This document shows, piece after piece, positions 1 through 10,379 of a stretch of DNA of 64,000 nucleotides (positions within the stretch are counted from its first letter, which is position 1; the number at the start of each line of letters is the position of its first letter). Position numbers and translations under genes: made by a program. The DNA comes from Amblyomma americanum (Eukaryota; Arthropoda; Arachnida; Ixodida; Ixodidae), in NCBI RefSeq assembly GCF_052857255.1, contig NC_135507.1, positions 71,435,721-71,499,720 of the forward strand, given 5' to 3'. The notes below the pieces were generated by a model, which worked only from the letters and a program-made list of their open reading frames with translations, did not search any database and was not told the origin of the DNA.

Positions 1-1360
1 GATGTAAGCAAAAATTTTGTGTCTATACCACTTTAAGCTCAACTGTATACGCATATCAGGAGATGATAATCCAAGCTATTGTTACCAATGTAGTCTATTG
101 TAATGTAAACAGTAAATATTTGTGCAGTGCTAATGCAATAATTATTTAATAAAAAAAGGCTCTGATGACTTGGATGCATTCTTAAAGAGTTTGCCATGCA
201 GCTGTTCTAATGACTGTCACTATGAATTCAGGCTAATCTATCTTACCTATTAACTCAGTGAAATGCTGTGTGGCCCTTTCTGCAGATTCTACAGTACTGC
301 AACAGTATAGCATTTTGAGCAGTGTTATGAACAGTGTTATTGTGGTCCCTTTGTCTATTTTGTGCACTCACTTAACCATATCTCAATTCACACATCTGTT
401 CAGTTGTCACACCTCAGTTTATCTACTTTAATTTATGTGGGTGCTTAAGAAAATATGTAAACAATCTACAATGTATAGATTGTTTTTATTGGAAAAATAA
501 TTTACGATTGCTTGTGGTGACAATGCATCTTTAAAAAGTGTTGCAGCTTTGTTTATTTCTGCACTGCACGCCAGACAATGCTGGTAATGAATTCAAATCT
601 CTGGATGCATGTACCTGCAAAGAGATTGGACGACAACGTAGTTGCAGGAACAAAATAAATATAGGTTTATTTCTGTGCTATGACAGGCAGATTGCAATAT
701 ACTAGAATCTGAAGGAAAGGTAAGGCATAGTATAAGTTGCGATCTTCCAAGTATTTCAATAACTGATGCTAATGACATCTTCAGTACAATCATGAAAGGC
801 CATCAATGTTGTCTTCACGTCTCTTTGGTTGTTTGTCACCTGAAAGACAATCACAACAGCGTAAATTAGAACAGTCGTCGCTTTTAGCTCTGCACACACC
901 GAACTCTTATTTGACAGCGCATAATAGTACCATGTGCCACTTAGCAGAGTTGTTCAGAAAATGTCTGCATCAAGTTGCACCCTAACAGCAACTTTGTGAA
1001 TTGCCAGCAATGTGTAGCCATGGACCTGAGGAAAAAGGAAGCATGTACAGGTGGGGAATGTGTCAAGGCAGTGAAACCCCTGTTGGTCCGCGGGTGCACG
1101 CACCACTCTTACCGAGCACTCTGTACTTATAAGACACACCATGCCAGAAGGTTCCCTCATTTAATCAAACTTATTGTGCCTTTTGCAAGCTGCACACTTC
1201 AGGTGCTTGGTAAGAGCCTCCCTATCCGCCACCTGGGAGACGCGCTCTTTAGCAGTCAGGTTCTGCCGAGAGAAAAAAATGGTCTGGCTAAGCCAGATGC
1301 AGAGAAACCATTGTGCTGTAGGTTTCGCTTCAGTTGTTTAAGTGTGCAACACACTGAGCT
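1..1360. other. AT-rich stretch, no gene seen
   Basis: I see no convincing coding exon, RNA gene or mobile-element domain here. Short open frames lack recognisable motifs. The stretch lies downstream of the minus-strand MULE-derived gene and may hold its 3' flank; several TTTATT strings (AATAAA on the minus strand) occur, for example near 550 and 665, but none can be singled out as the polyadenylation signal. Confidence 0.4.
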
Positions 1361-1562
1361 GAAAGGAAAATATACTTACCTGCAGCATATATGGCCAGTA
1401 TGGAGGTGCCTCTCGCGCTCTAACGCACACACCATCCTACTGGTACCACAAAGCTGCTGCTGAAAGGAAAATATACTTACCTGCAGCATATATGGCCAGT
1501 ATGGAGGTGCCTCTCGCGCTCTAACGCACACACCATCCATCTGGTTCGAGACAGCTGCACAC
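1361..1562 (-). repeat. 101-bp tandem duplication carrying a perfect splice donor
   Basis: About 77 bases starting at 1361 recur almost unchanged from 1462, a period of 101 bases; the remainder of each unit is more diverged. On the minus strand each unit contains CTGCAG followed by GTAAGTATA, an ideal donor, with the cut after 1380 and after 1481. The minus frame leading into the donor is open for roughly 30 codons. This could be a duplicated small exon or a decayed mobile-element piece; the sequence alone does not decide. Confidence 0.5.
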
Positions 1563-1648
1563 CTCATAGGCAAGGTCTATAAGTACACAGATGAACTTGT
1601 AGACGGGTTGTAAACCAGAAGAGAGGGCCATAGAGTCGATCTCATCTT

Positions 1649-3728
1649 TCATATGTAGTTGTGTCCTGGAGATGTTATTATAACAGTTGCCTCATCATTG
1701 CTGTTAAGGATTTGCTTTTTTATGTTCTCCTTCTGAAGCTCAGTTGGCTTTGAAAAACTTGTACCTGAGCTGGACAGCCTCTGCTTCTTAGTGGAATGAA
1801 ACCTGACTTGGTGTTCGATTTTCTTGTTTGCAGGCTCCCTTGATGTGTGGGGCATTTCTTGCTTCTTAGTGCCTTCATAAATCTTCAGTACAGGGTCCAA
1901 AAGCTTGTTGGCCTTGTTGTGCACTTCTTGAGGAATTTCTTGCTCTGCGACATACTCTTTGAGCAATTCCATCTTGGCCAAGACCAAGTCAGATTTTGTC
2001 ATGCTTGTAGAGGCTTCTGCTGTTTGAACACTTTCCAAAATGTGGAAAGCCTCGCTTGCCTTTGAATTGGATGACACTGCTTCAGTAGCTTTCAGGATCT
2101 TCTGATCTCTTCCTTCAGGTGCGCCAGCGATGACCACACAGTGAATGTGTTTGCAGATCGTCAAGCTCATTCGGTGCTCCTCACAATCACATGAATAGCT
2201 ATGCACACACACCATGCACTCGCTGCACTTCAGAGGGCAGCAGGCACTACCTTTCTCTTTTGAAATCCTGTATGTGAGGCCTCTTGTGGACTGGGATTGC
2301 ACAGTCCATGTTCCATCTTCATTCCTCTTGGCAGGCGTAGTAATTGCCACAGCAGATCTGTGGTTCTTCTCGATCCGGCTCATCTTGCTCGTTCTCTTTG
2401 CTTTCACAATGTGTTGTACCCTCTTCATCAAAGACTCGTATGTCATGTCCATCAGTGCAGTGATGAGCCTGTCAACACGATGATTCTTCTTACCTTCCAG
2501 GAAACTATGCTTTAAAGTCCTGTGCATCCTTTCAAGATACATGTTTGTGTTGATGCCAAGTCCAGTTCGAAAACTGTAGGCCCACATCTCCAGGCGGTGA
2601 GCATAATTTCCTCTGAAGTACTGAATAAACTCCTGAAGCCTGGGATCTTTGTTGGCAAGAAATGACTCGAGAAGCTCAGCCACTTCGTCTTTTTTGGGCA
2701 CTCTAGCAGTGTACGAACAGCATGGTAAACATCTACTGCGAGTTCTTTTCCTTTTATCTTCTCAGAAATCCTTCGCTTCCAGTTTTTGTCCACATGCCAT
2801 GTGCAGAGTAGTCGATGTTGAGGTGGGCCCATGACTGTTGACCAGGCCTTGAAGTATTCGGATGCATCATCTGTCATGAAAGTTCTAGCTGACAGGGCTC
2901 CTGTGGAGGACTTCAGGGATTCAAAGAATGCTGATAGGGTTTTCTCATTAATCGTGCTGCAGATGAAGTAAGCCATAGGCAATCCTGCTCCATATTCATC
3001 CAGCACCAGAACAGTCACCAGTTCAAATTGGTACCCCGTTGTTCCATGTGTGGAATCAACACAGACTGTTCCTGTACCTAGAACTTTCAGCAGCTCTTCC
3101 TGTGGCTCCGTCATTAAGGCAAGAGCAAAGTCTTTTGTACTAAAGGTATTCGTTGGGTCAACAACTTCCTGCTCTTTGTACAAGCGAACAACAGGTTGCC
3201 CCTTGTTCCTCATGCTTTGCACCCATATGCTTACACTCACAGCATCATTATCATGACATCTTTCAGGAACTGTGAGGTTATATTGCCGCTTGATGTTGTG
3301 CAAGTCCATGCGATTTGTCAAATGCAGAGGAGTTAGCTTGCTTGTCACCGATTCCCTTATTTTCTTCAATATTGTCCTCATGGGCACTCCTTTCGAAAGG
3401 TCATCCGCAATGCTTGCCCTTTCCTGGTCAGTCATACTCAGGTGTTCAACATCTGCATCATGCCCATAATGCGTCCTTTGGTACGATACCTTGACAGTAC
3501 CCTCGTCTCTAGTAACGATCAGAAAAGAAAGGCATGTCCTGCCGCTCCTGCAGCTTCCCTGACTTTTCATCGCACGAGTCTTGTTGCCTCGACCTGGTCG
3601 TGCCACTCCTGACCTGTTGCAAGCGTAGTAGGTCCTCGTACATCCGTTGGTGAGCCTTTTTTCACCTGTGGATATTACGAACTTGCACACCTGGCTCGCT
3701 TCCTCCTGTCCTTTCCAATCATGGAACT
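1649..3728 (-). CDS. MULE-type transposase gene, exon 2 (DDE core and SWIM finger, one frameshift)
   Basis: This exon encodes most of a Mutator-like (MULE) transposase or a protein domesticated from one. It opens after a good acceptor (TTTTACAG, cut before 3728). A FLYWCH/FAR1-like segment (YYACNRSG, later SYQRTHYGHD) comes first. The MULE core follows, with Asp in VCVDSTHG, Asp in FMTDDASEY, the C/H motif CTWHVDKNW, and Glu in MYLERMHRTLKH. The SWIM finger (SCDC...CKHIHC) follows, and a low-complexity tail ends at the stop at 1649. Frame changes at an A6 run on the minus strand (2690-2695): the upper frame runs to ECPKK and the homologous continuation PKKDEVAELL is in the next frame, consistent with one lost base. 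That may be a real inactivating indel or an assembly error. The spliced protein would be near 780 residues. Vertebrate ZSWIM1/3-type proteins are known domesticated MULEs, so a host gene is possible; an ordinary transposon copy is equally possible. Confidence 0.8.
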
Positions 3729-3949
3729 CTGTAAAATGCATAAAAAATACTTTAGAAAATATTGTGTAGAAAGGTGTTAAAACTGAAGGCACTGTCATTG
3801 TCAGTGACGAATGAACAATGCTTGAAAAATATTCGAAAAACATGGAGGATTATGTGCACCATAATTTCATGTATACACTGTACATACCAAAAAGCGGAAC
3901 TTTGTACCTTGCAGAAAATACAGCATTCAAATGCCCAATTCAACAATAT

Positions 3950-5080
3950 CACGAAGGTTTGCGATACTTGCGCTATATGCTTCTGTTGCCATCACCTTGC
4001 TCAATATCTGCACGCGTGTTTGCTATGTGGCCCTAGTTACTATCTCGTAATACCCACTTTAACGCTGAAGCATGCAATTGCGTGGTGGAATCCTGGAATG
4101 CGATCCCCTCGTGTTATCGTTATTGTCTTGTGGACGTGTGCGCCCGATGAATAAAGTAATATCAAAGGTATTGAAGGCAATGATATCAGTGCGTTTTTAA
4201 GGGAGTATGGTAGGGTAACCCTCCACCAAAAATCAAATTTGGAATTTTGGCACAGAAAAATCGACTACACTATGCGGAACAGTCCTGCGGAAGCGCGGCC
4301 TCGAGCGCCCGCTCAAAGCGGTTTAAATGAAGGCTACAAGGGTAGACGTGCGGGCTAGTTGGTGCTGCATACTTGTTTTAAACAGCGCAAAAGACACGGA
4401 CACAGGAGGGACACACAAGACACACACAGCGCGGTTCAGATGTCGCGCCGAAATGTGCCACGCGCCCTGGCGTGTAAAAGTGGCAAGTGGAGTTCGGAGG
4501 CCGGTTTGTTTATCGTTGTTTTTCGCGGTTTTCTTCATTATGGCGTGTTTTTTTTTGCTTGTGTGTGTGTATGTATGGCAAGTAAACGGTGCATACTAAA
4601 AGATAATGTATTGTTGGAAATATTTACTTTTATAGCAGATATGCAGCTAGTGGTGCTCTTGTAGCGTGTTTCGTCTTTGTTATTGTTTGCATAGGTCGTG
4701 ATCGCTTATGCACCTTTTTCGAACCTCAAACGTAGTACTTGCCCAGAAGATGGCACGATCAAAAATGGCAGATGGCAAATGGGGCAAAAAGAGAACATTA
4801 AAAAAATAATCGCTTCATTAGCAAGAAGGACAGTGGTAAACCGGCACGATAAAGCGCAAGCTTCACGAAACCTGGTGAGAGGATCGGTGGTGATTCCTTC
4901 GATGTAGACGGCTCAAGTACAACTGGCTACGTCTCATCGACTTTTCTCTTCCCTGCAGCTTCATGCAAGATGTTGCTGTGAACAACATATCTAATACACG
5001 TGCAGCAGGGGATTCCTCCTTTCTGTTTTGTTCACACGCTTCGATCAGTGATTTGATGCTCCCCTGCTCCACGTGTTTTA
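3950..5080. other. Intronic stretch, no gene seen
   Basis: This lies inside the inferred 4.6-kb intron of the MULE-derived gene, left of the Penelope insertion. The open frames at 4323-4664 have no motif I recognise and overlap each other on both strands. The junction into Penelope-like sequence is near 5085. Confidence 0.4.
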
Positions 5081-5089
5081 TAAATACTG

Positions 5090-6250
5090 TTGAAAATCGT
5101 ACTCGAATATAACAACTTCGAATTCATCAATCAACACTATTCACAAATTAACGGCACAGCCATGGGTACAAGGATGGCCCACACCTACGTCAACATCTTC
5201 ATGCATAGTAATAAGTCTAAATTTTTGAAAGATTGTCCCATTAAGCCCACCCTATACAAACGCTACTTGGATGATATCTTTTTAATTTGGACTGACACAC
5301 CTCGTCCACCCCAACATATCTTTCACTTACACGTGCGCCCACACCACAATTAACTTCCTAGATGTTGAGATTTTGGTAAACGAAAGCTCACTCACCACCA
5401 GTGTATATAGAAAACCGACGGACCGTCAACAATACGTACACTTCCAAAGCTGCCATCCTCGTCACTCTAAAACAAGCATCCCATACTCTCAGGCACATCG
5501 ATCTAAAGGAACATGTTCCCAAGATGAAGACTTCGTAAAAAATTCCAAACGCATGCAAGAAGTCCTCATTAAGCAGCGATACCCGTCGCCATTGCCGACG
5601 ATGCCATTCAAAGGACATCTAAACCCAACCGAGAGCAAATACTGGAGTGACGTCGATACAGCGAGCAAACAGACCATCAGGCAAATCTCGTACTTCCCTT
5701 CACCAGTAACCCAGCCGCCTAACGTACGTAAACAAAATCTTCAAAAAAACATTTCAACATTCTCAAACAAAGCGAGCTAGCGCCTCGCCAAAATTTTCAC
5801 TGCTCTCCCTCATGCAGTCTACAGACGACCGAAAAACATTCGAAACATTCTAATACACTCAGTCACATAAAGAGCCGGTTTTGGGGTGTCGACCTTGTGG
5901 AAAAAGTAGATTCCACGTCTGCAAACACATTACAAACATCAAGCTGTGAAATAAGGACAGCTTCAGGATTCAAATGGAAAATTAATGACAACTCTGATTG
6001 GGATTTCTGCAACGTAATATACCTCCTAGGATGCAGTGTGTGCAGTACGCAGTACATTGGGCAGGCCGTTAACTTTATACGAATTCGCTTTAATAACCAC
6101 CGCGCGCATATTTTATCCCTACCTCCCCTTGTTAAAACACATATATTAATGAGAAAAACGACCCATTTGATGCAATTAAGTTAACAGTCCTACAGGGTGG
6201 GTTCCACAACAAAGAGATCTCGAGCAACGCGAGTCGTACTTTATTTACAA
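5090..6250 (+). pseudogene. Penelope-like RT and GIY-YIG endonuclease, broken
   Basis: The protein copies element RNA (RT) and cuts target DNA (GIY-YIG). RT palm motifs are visible: GTAMGTRMAHTYVN near 5160 and an intact catalytic YLDDIF near 5260. After a frameshift near 5350 comes FLDVEI and the TSVYRKPTDRQQY motif typical of Penelope RTs. The endonuclease is seen at 5990-6115 as NVIYLLGCSVCSTQYIG followed by FRIRFNNHRAH-like residues (first residue changed). Stops near 5780 and 5870 and several frameshifts make it non-functional. Palm residues before GTAMGT are missing, so the copy is 5'-truncated. Confidence 0.85.
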
Positions 6251-7318
6251 ATTTAATAACAATTCCTCACGGCATTAATGAAAGTCCGGGTGTATTGACC
6301 TCCATCGCCCCTTGCAGAGCCAATGCTGACCTTAGGAATTCCGGCGCGACAAACCTCGGTCGTTTGTCGCCAGCGGCATCTTTTTCAAGCTTCGCTGCCC
6401 GCTTACACAAAGCTCTGAATTCATCCCCCACCCCTGTCTTGCCAGTTCGACGCACCACCTTGCCGAGCGGGGTGCAATTGAAGAACCAAGAACCCTTGAT
6501 GGGCACAAAAGAGAAATACTAGAAAAAGGAGAAAGAAATAAAGAGAAAAAGAAAAACGCTTTGTCCCCTGCCGCCCAGCGAGCTTGCGCGGGAGGCCAGC
6601 ACGGGGGAAGAAAGGAATAACGAGGGGAGGGAGGGCATCCGGGCCCTCAAAGCAACAATGACAGACTTTGGCGGAGTCCCGGAGCAGATAAGAATCATAG
6701 ATGCATGTACTGCCCGTGCCGCCGGCCAAAACGAGCAAACAAATAAACAATAAATTCAGACAGGGCAGGAGACGTTCCAGGAGCGTCTTCGGTACGAATA
6801 GTGAAGGCGGAATCAGCGGCGCAGTTAGCTTAACTACACACACGTGCACTGTGCATGAAACACACACACAAAAGAAAAAAAAAAAGGCGGCAAAACATAC
6901 GAGTTCGCGAAAGTGTCCTGTGGGGGGGTAAAGGTGAATGGCAGGAGCATTTAATCAAGGGTTCTTGGTTCTTCAATTGCACCCCGCTCGACAAGGTGGT
7001 ACGTCGAACTGGGAAGACAGGGGTGGGGGATGAATTATGAGCTTTGTGTAAGCGGACGGGCAGCGAAGCTTGAAAAAGATGCCGCTGGCGGCAAACGACC
7101 GAGGTTTGACGCGCCGGCACTCCTAAGTTCAGCACTGGCTCTGAAAGGGGCGATGGAGGTCAATAAACCCGGACTTTCATTAATGCCGTGAGGAATTGTT
7201 ACAAATTTGTAAATAAAGTACGACTCCCGTTGCTCTCTTTGTTGTGGAACCCACCCTGTAGGACTGTGAACTTAATTGCATCAAATGGGTCGTTTTTCTC
7301 ATTAATATATGTGTTCTG
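6130..7318. repeat. Inverted repeat of Penelope 3' ends (6130-6505 and 6953-7318)
   Basis: The two arms are about 370 bases each and nearly identical in inverted orientation; for example both carry the string encoding MRKTTHLMQL and the string around ATTCCTCACGGCATTAATG. The loop is the 440-bp segment 6506-6950. Penelope elements are known for pLTR-bearing tandem and inverted partial copies, which explains the arrangement. Confidence 0.85.
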
Positions 7319-7329
7319 ACAAAGGGATG

Positions 7330-8270
7330 ATGGGTAGGAATAAGATATTTACTTATGCAAGAGTGACTAGCTATGCGCAAAAATTTCCGTGTTTCAATTT
7401 TCAAAACTGCGAACTTTGACCGCAGCGTCCCGGACAAATAATTCCAACTCCCGACCGCGTTTTTAAATTCATTCTAAACGGGGTACGTGTTTACTGGTAC
7501 CTGCAGTGGTCGGCTGCGCAACTATATATATAAGCTATCGCGTGCAGCTGTCATATTATAAAAGAAAATCCGCACAAAACAAAAATTACGCAGCAACGGG
7601 CTGTGGCGAATGATTGCGCGCAATATTTTTTCGCGGGTTAGTGAAACGAACAGTTTTGTTTTAAATCACGAGAGTTGTATCAAAAGCCTTTTATGTCGTC
7701 ATTAATTACGATAGGTACGACGACACAGTGAATAGGAGTTTATATAGACTGTCGTCCTTCAAAGACCCAATGCTTTTCTCCTCCAAAACGTCGTGTAGAA
7801 CAAAACCGGACCGCCAAATTTTGACACGGTTGTACGAAATTTCTGCACTAACGAAAGCTATGAGTGTAGTCTCCTGCATGTAGAGAATGTAGAATACAAG
7901 GAAAAATTATAATATGTATGCTCTAGGTCAGGTTCATAGTCCTACAGCACTCGATTGTAAATGCAGGCACTCGACGGAGCGCTGATAGACGGGCGTGGTC
8001 ACCCGTAGGCGCATTTGCGTGGCTTTGCATGGATAGTACGTGTTTAACCTCTCAGGTCTGCAAAAGCTGTATCGGGTCCGCCAGGCAGTGGCGATTATAA
8101 TAAATGCACAACGAAGCGCGCCGTTCGAGCGCACTAAAATAATACACCAGCAGTTCAAGGATATCATATATAATAAAAATAAAATGCGGGATTTAGCTCG
8201 CTGCAAAAAGCTGTAAATTCGCCCGCTGCGCACATATATAGATGCATTCGCACAGACTTGCTAAGAACGT
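7330..8270. other. Intronic stretch, no gene seen
   Basis: This AT-rich sequence lies between the Penelope insertion and exon 1 of the MULE-derived gene. No motif-bearing frame, repeat family or RNA gene is apparent to me. Confidence 0.4.
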
Positions 8271-8352
8271 TAAAGCAAAACAAACAAAAAAAAAGCCAAA
8301 GAGGCAGCGCAGGAAAATTCATGCACGTCGCGTTGCAAACATGTCTCCTTAC

Positions 8353-8623
8353 CTTTGTCGTTCCCAAAGGACAGTTGCAGATTTTCGGCTGGGAATTTGT
8401 GCGCCACGTTGTAGTGATGAACCAAATTTTCGAGTGTTGATAGCAGGCTGCTGCACTGGTCGCAGTGGAGAAAGGCTCCTTTCGTCTCCAACTTGTGCAC
8501 CATCCTCATATGCTGCAGCATGTTTTTCCGCTGAGTGAAGACTTTGTCGCAGACGCCGCAACGTCGATCATGATCACCGTGCTCAGGTTGACGTTCACTC
8601 TGGTTTGGAAACACTGACGCCAT
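8353..8623 (-). CDS. MULE-type transposase gene, exon 1 (two C2H2 zinc fingers)
   Basis: This first coding exon starts with ATG at 8623 and gives 90 codons plus one base. Two C2H2 fingers are visible: C22-C25-H38-H43 and C54-C57-H70-H75, separated by a short linker. The exon ends in an exact donor, GACAAAG then GTAAGG (cut after 8353). The single leftover G completes a GAG codon with the first two bases of exon 2 at 3728, so FGNDK continues as EFHDWKG without a frame change. The phase match and strong splice sites are the evidence for joining the two exons over a 4.6-kb intron. The fingers probably add DNA binding to the transposase-derived protein. Its upstream region is the CRE/CCAAT segment shared with the divergent SGNH-like gene. 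Confidence 0.75.
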
Positions 8624-8659
8624 TCTGGACAGAAACGCGCATGCAGTGTGTGAAAGCGC

Positions 8660-8940
8660 GGCGCATCAGGTGCGCTTTTTGAACCCGCGCGCGCTGTCAA
8701 AAACGTGGGGAATTCCGAGAAAAACCTAGGGAAAATATGTCTCTTCCCAACCGGACACGACGTCATTAAAAGTCACGTAATTATGACGTCACGTGACGTT
8801 TTATGCGTGACGTCACATTTTGTTTGACCAATCAGCGTTTCCAGCCCGCCTGCACCGAAACGCTTGTTGCGTGAGAGGCTAAAAGAATGTCGGGCAGAAG
8901 CGTTTGCGGGTCGGTGGGCTGGAAACGCCGATTGGTCGGT
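8660..8940. promoter_or_regulatory. Candidate bidirectional promoter with CRE and CCAAT boxes
   Basis: The segment separates the minus-strand MULE-derived gene (ATG at 8623) from plus-strand SGNH-like exons (from about 9035). It has two exact CREs (TGACGTCA at 8784-8791 and 8808-8815), a CCAAT box at 8828-8832 and an opposed one (ATTGG) at 8931-8935. The CCAAT boxes lie in a 20-bp inverted repeat, 8828-8847 versus 8916-8935, with one mismatch. Sequence further right (9000-9130) is GC- and CpG-rich. A diverged copy of 8665-8860 lies at 21292-21460. It may instead be the terminal repeat of a MULE, but I found no matching end near 1-1650. Confidence 0.55.
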
Positions 8941-9034
8941 GGGATGCGTGTCTGCGTGACGTTTTTTCGCTTCGCCCTCGTTCTCAACCGGATGTGGGGT
9001 CGCCGCGCCTCTCTCGGCCTGTCCCTAGAGTGCC

Positions 9035-9769
9035 TAGGGAATCGCTAGGGCCGGCCGGCCGGCCGCCGGGCGTGCGTGGTCTGCGGGCATTCTCTTCGTG
9101 AGCGTAGGGGGCGGCGCGCGCGTTTCGGAAGCTGTCCAGGTATGGCTTTTTTTTTGCGTGGTGCGCTCGTCGGCGCAGCCAGCTGAAATTTCTGTACAGT
9201 TCTTGCTTCCACGACATTGCGACGACCCCCAAAAGGCGCTGACCCGCGAGAAATCGCCAGCGACATAAAGGTACGCATTTTATCTCAAATTTCGCTTCAT
9301 GAAGTGCTGTACCGCTTACCTACATGCCTTGCGCATTCCAGGACCTCGTTTTCCTGCTGCAGGAGCACGTCGTGCTGGTGTTCAAAATTTTGCAACTCCA
9401 TTACGACGACCCACATAAGGTGCGGTTTGAGGACCGCCGCCGGCGTCGCCATCTGAACCGCCGTCTGACAGCCACGATGAAGCGCTTGTCGGGCGTGCAC
9501 GTTCTCAATCACGAGGTAAGGGTTGAACAACGTTTTCGCAAGTTTTCTCGTGCAGAACTCGCCAAATTGCGGCGCTTGTAACGTAACTTTTTTTGCAGCA
9601 TCGTTTCCTAGATGCTTCTGGCGAGCCGATGCTGTCCTTATTTGCCGCGGACCGATACCACGTGGCGAGACGCCAGGGCATCGACCCCAGTGCGCCTTTG
9701 TTCCTTTGCAGTGGCAAGTCCAGGGTAAAAGTGGCCACGATAATTCTGCCGCTACAGTCTGCCCTTTAG
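9035..9769 (+). pseudogene. SGNH/GDSL-hydrolase-like gene remnant, spliced
   Basis: Four candidate exons carry pieces of an SGNH hydrolase fold (esterase/lipase-like). Piece 1, ending at 9139 (CAG then GTATGG), encodes GGGARVSEAVQ, resembling the block with the oxyanion Gly. Piece 2 ends at 9270 (AAG then GTACGC) with REIASDIK. Piece 3, 9342-9515, is 58 codons including DLVFLLQEHVVLVFK. Piece 4, 9599-9769, includes LFAADRYHV, matching the catalytic D-x-x-H block, and stops at TAG 9767. Pieces 2, 3 and 4 join in frame. The Gly-x-Asn-Asp block seen in the related locus at 59.77 kb is missing, piece 1 does not join in phase, a stop lies near 9031, and no clear start exists. I therefore call it a remnant, although a shortened active gene is not excluded. 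Confidence 0.5.
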
Positions 9770-10375
9770 GATCGCTATCAGCTGTAACGGTAAGTCCAGA
9801 AGTTCCGACTCGCGCATTGTGGAAATCGCGCCTGGCCTAAGTTTCCAGCATTCACCCAGTGCAGTGCAGCTTTGTTTAATTCCTTAGAGACTTCTCGCGC
9901 TTTGTCGAAATCGACGGCAGCCGTGAAAATTTACATATTAGACCTCGCTACAGCATTATCCCAGCGCAGCGCGCCTTTGTTTCTTTGCGTCGGCAAGCGT
10001 TAGAAGCGCGCGCCGTCTCGCGCTTTGTCCAAGTCGGATCTAAAACTCGCGCTAGGCCTCGTTGCCTGGTTGACAAAGTGCACGGCTTTGTTCCTTTCAA
10101 TGGCAAGCCTCTGTCACTACAGTCGGCGGCCTTAATTTGTATGATCGCTGTCAGCTTCAACAGCAAGTCCAAGAAAAGTTATGACGATCGCGCGGTGTGG
10201 AAACCGGCGGTAGAGACAAAAAACTCGTGCTTGTAGCTGCAGACTTACCCAGCTCCAGTGCGCCTTTGTTTATTTCCGTAGCGACTACCCGCGCTTTGTA
10301 GAAATCGACGGCAGCCGTGAAATTTTACATATTAGACCTCGCTACAGCATTAGCGCAGAGCGCCTTCGTTTCTTT
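9683..10375 (+). repeat. Imperfect tandem duplication, about 393 bp period
   Basis: A block with the motif GCGCCTTTGTTCCTTT followed by GGCAAG at about 9683-9830 recurs diverged at 10075-10200. A block with AATCGACGGCAGCCGTGAAA and ACATATTAGACCTCGCTAC at about 9850-9965 recurs at 10245-10345. The first unit overlaps the last SGNH-like exon, so the apparent stop at 9767 lies in repeated sequence and the true 3' end of that gene is uncertain. Confidence 0.6.
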
Positions 10376-10379
10376 GCGT

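Larger units (their letters stand above)
5085..7320 (+). mobile_element. Penelope-like element, 5'-truncated, with inverted terminal copy
   Basis: A plus-strand Penelope-like retroelement begins within its reverse transcriptase and runs through the linker and GIY-YIG endonuclease to about 6290. It is followed by a 440-bp non-coding segment (6506-6950) and then an inverted copy of its own 3' end (6953-7318). The same 440-bp segment sits just upstream of the minus-strand Penelope copy at 19.2-20.6 kb (there 20757-21195), which identifies it as element sequence, probably the pLTR or 5' region. The element is inside the intron of the MULE-derived gene. Confidence 0.85.

Noticed and set aside
1..1650. 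A left terminal inverted repeat matching the 8.7-8.86 kb segment, which would make 1.6-8.9 kb a complete MULE
   Set aside because: No TGACGTCA or CCAAT-string complement is visible there by eye, so complete element boundaries are not supported.
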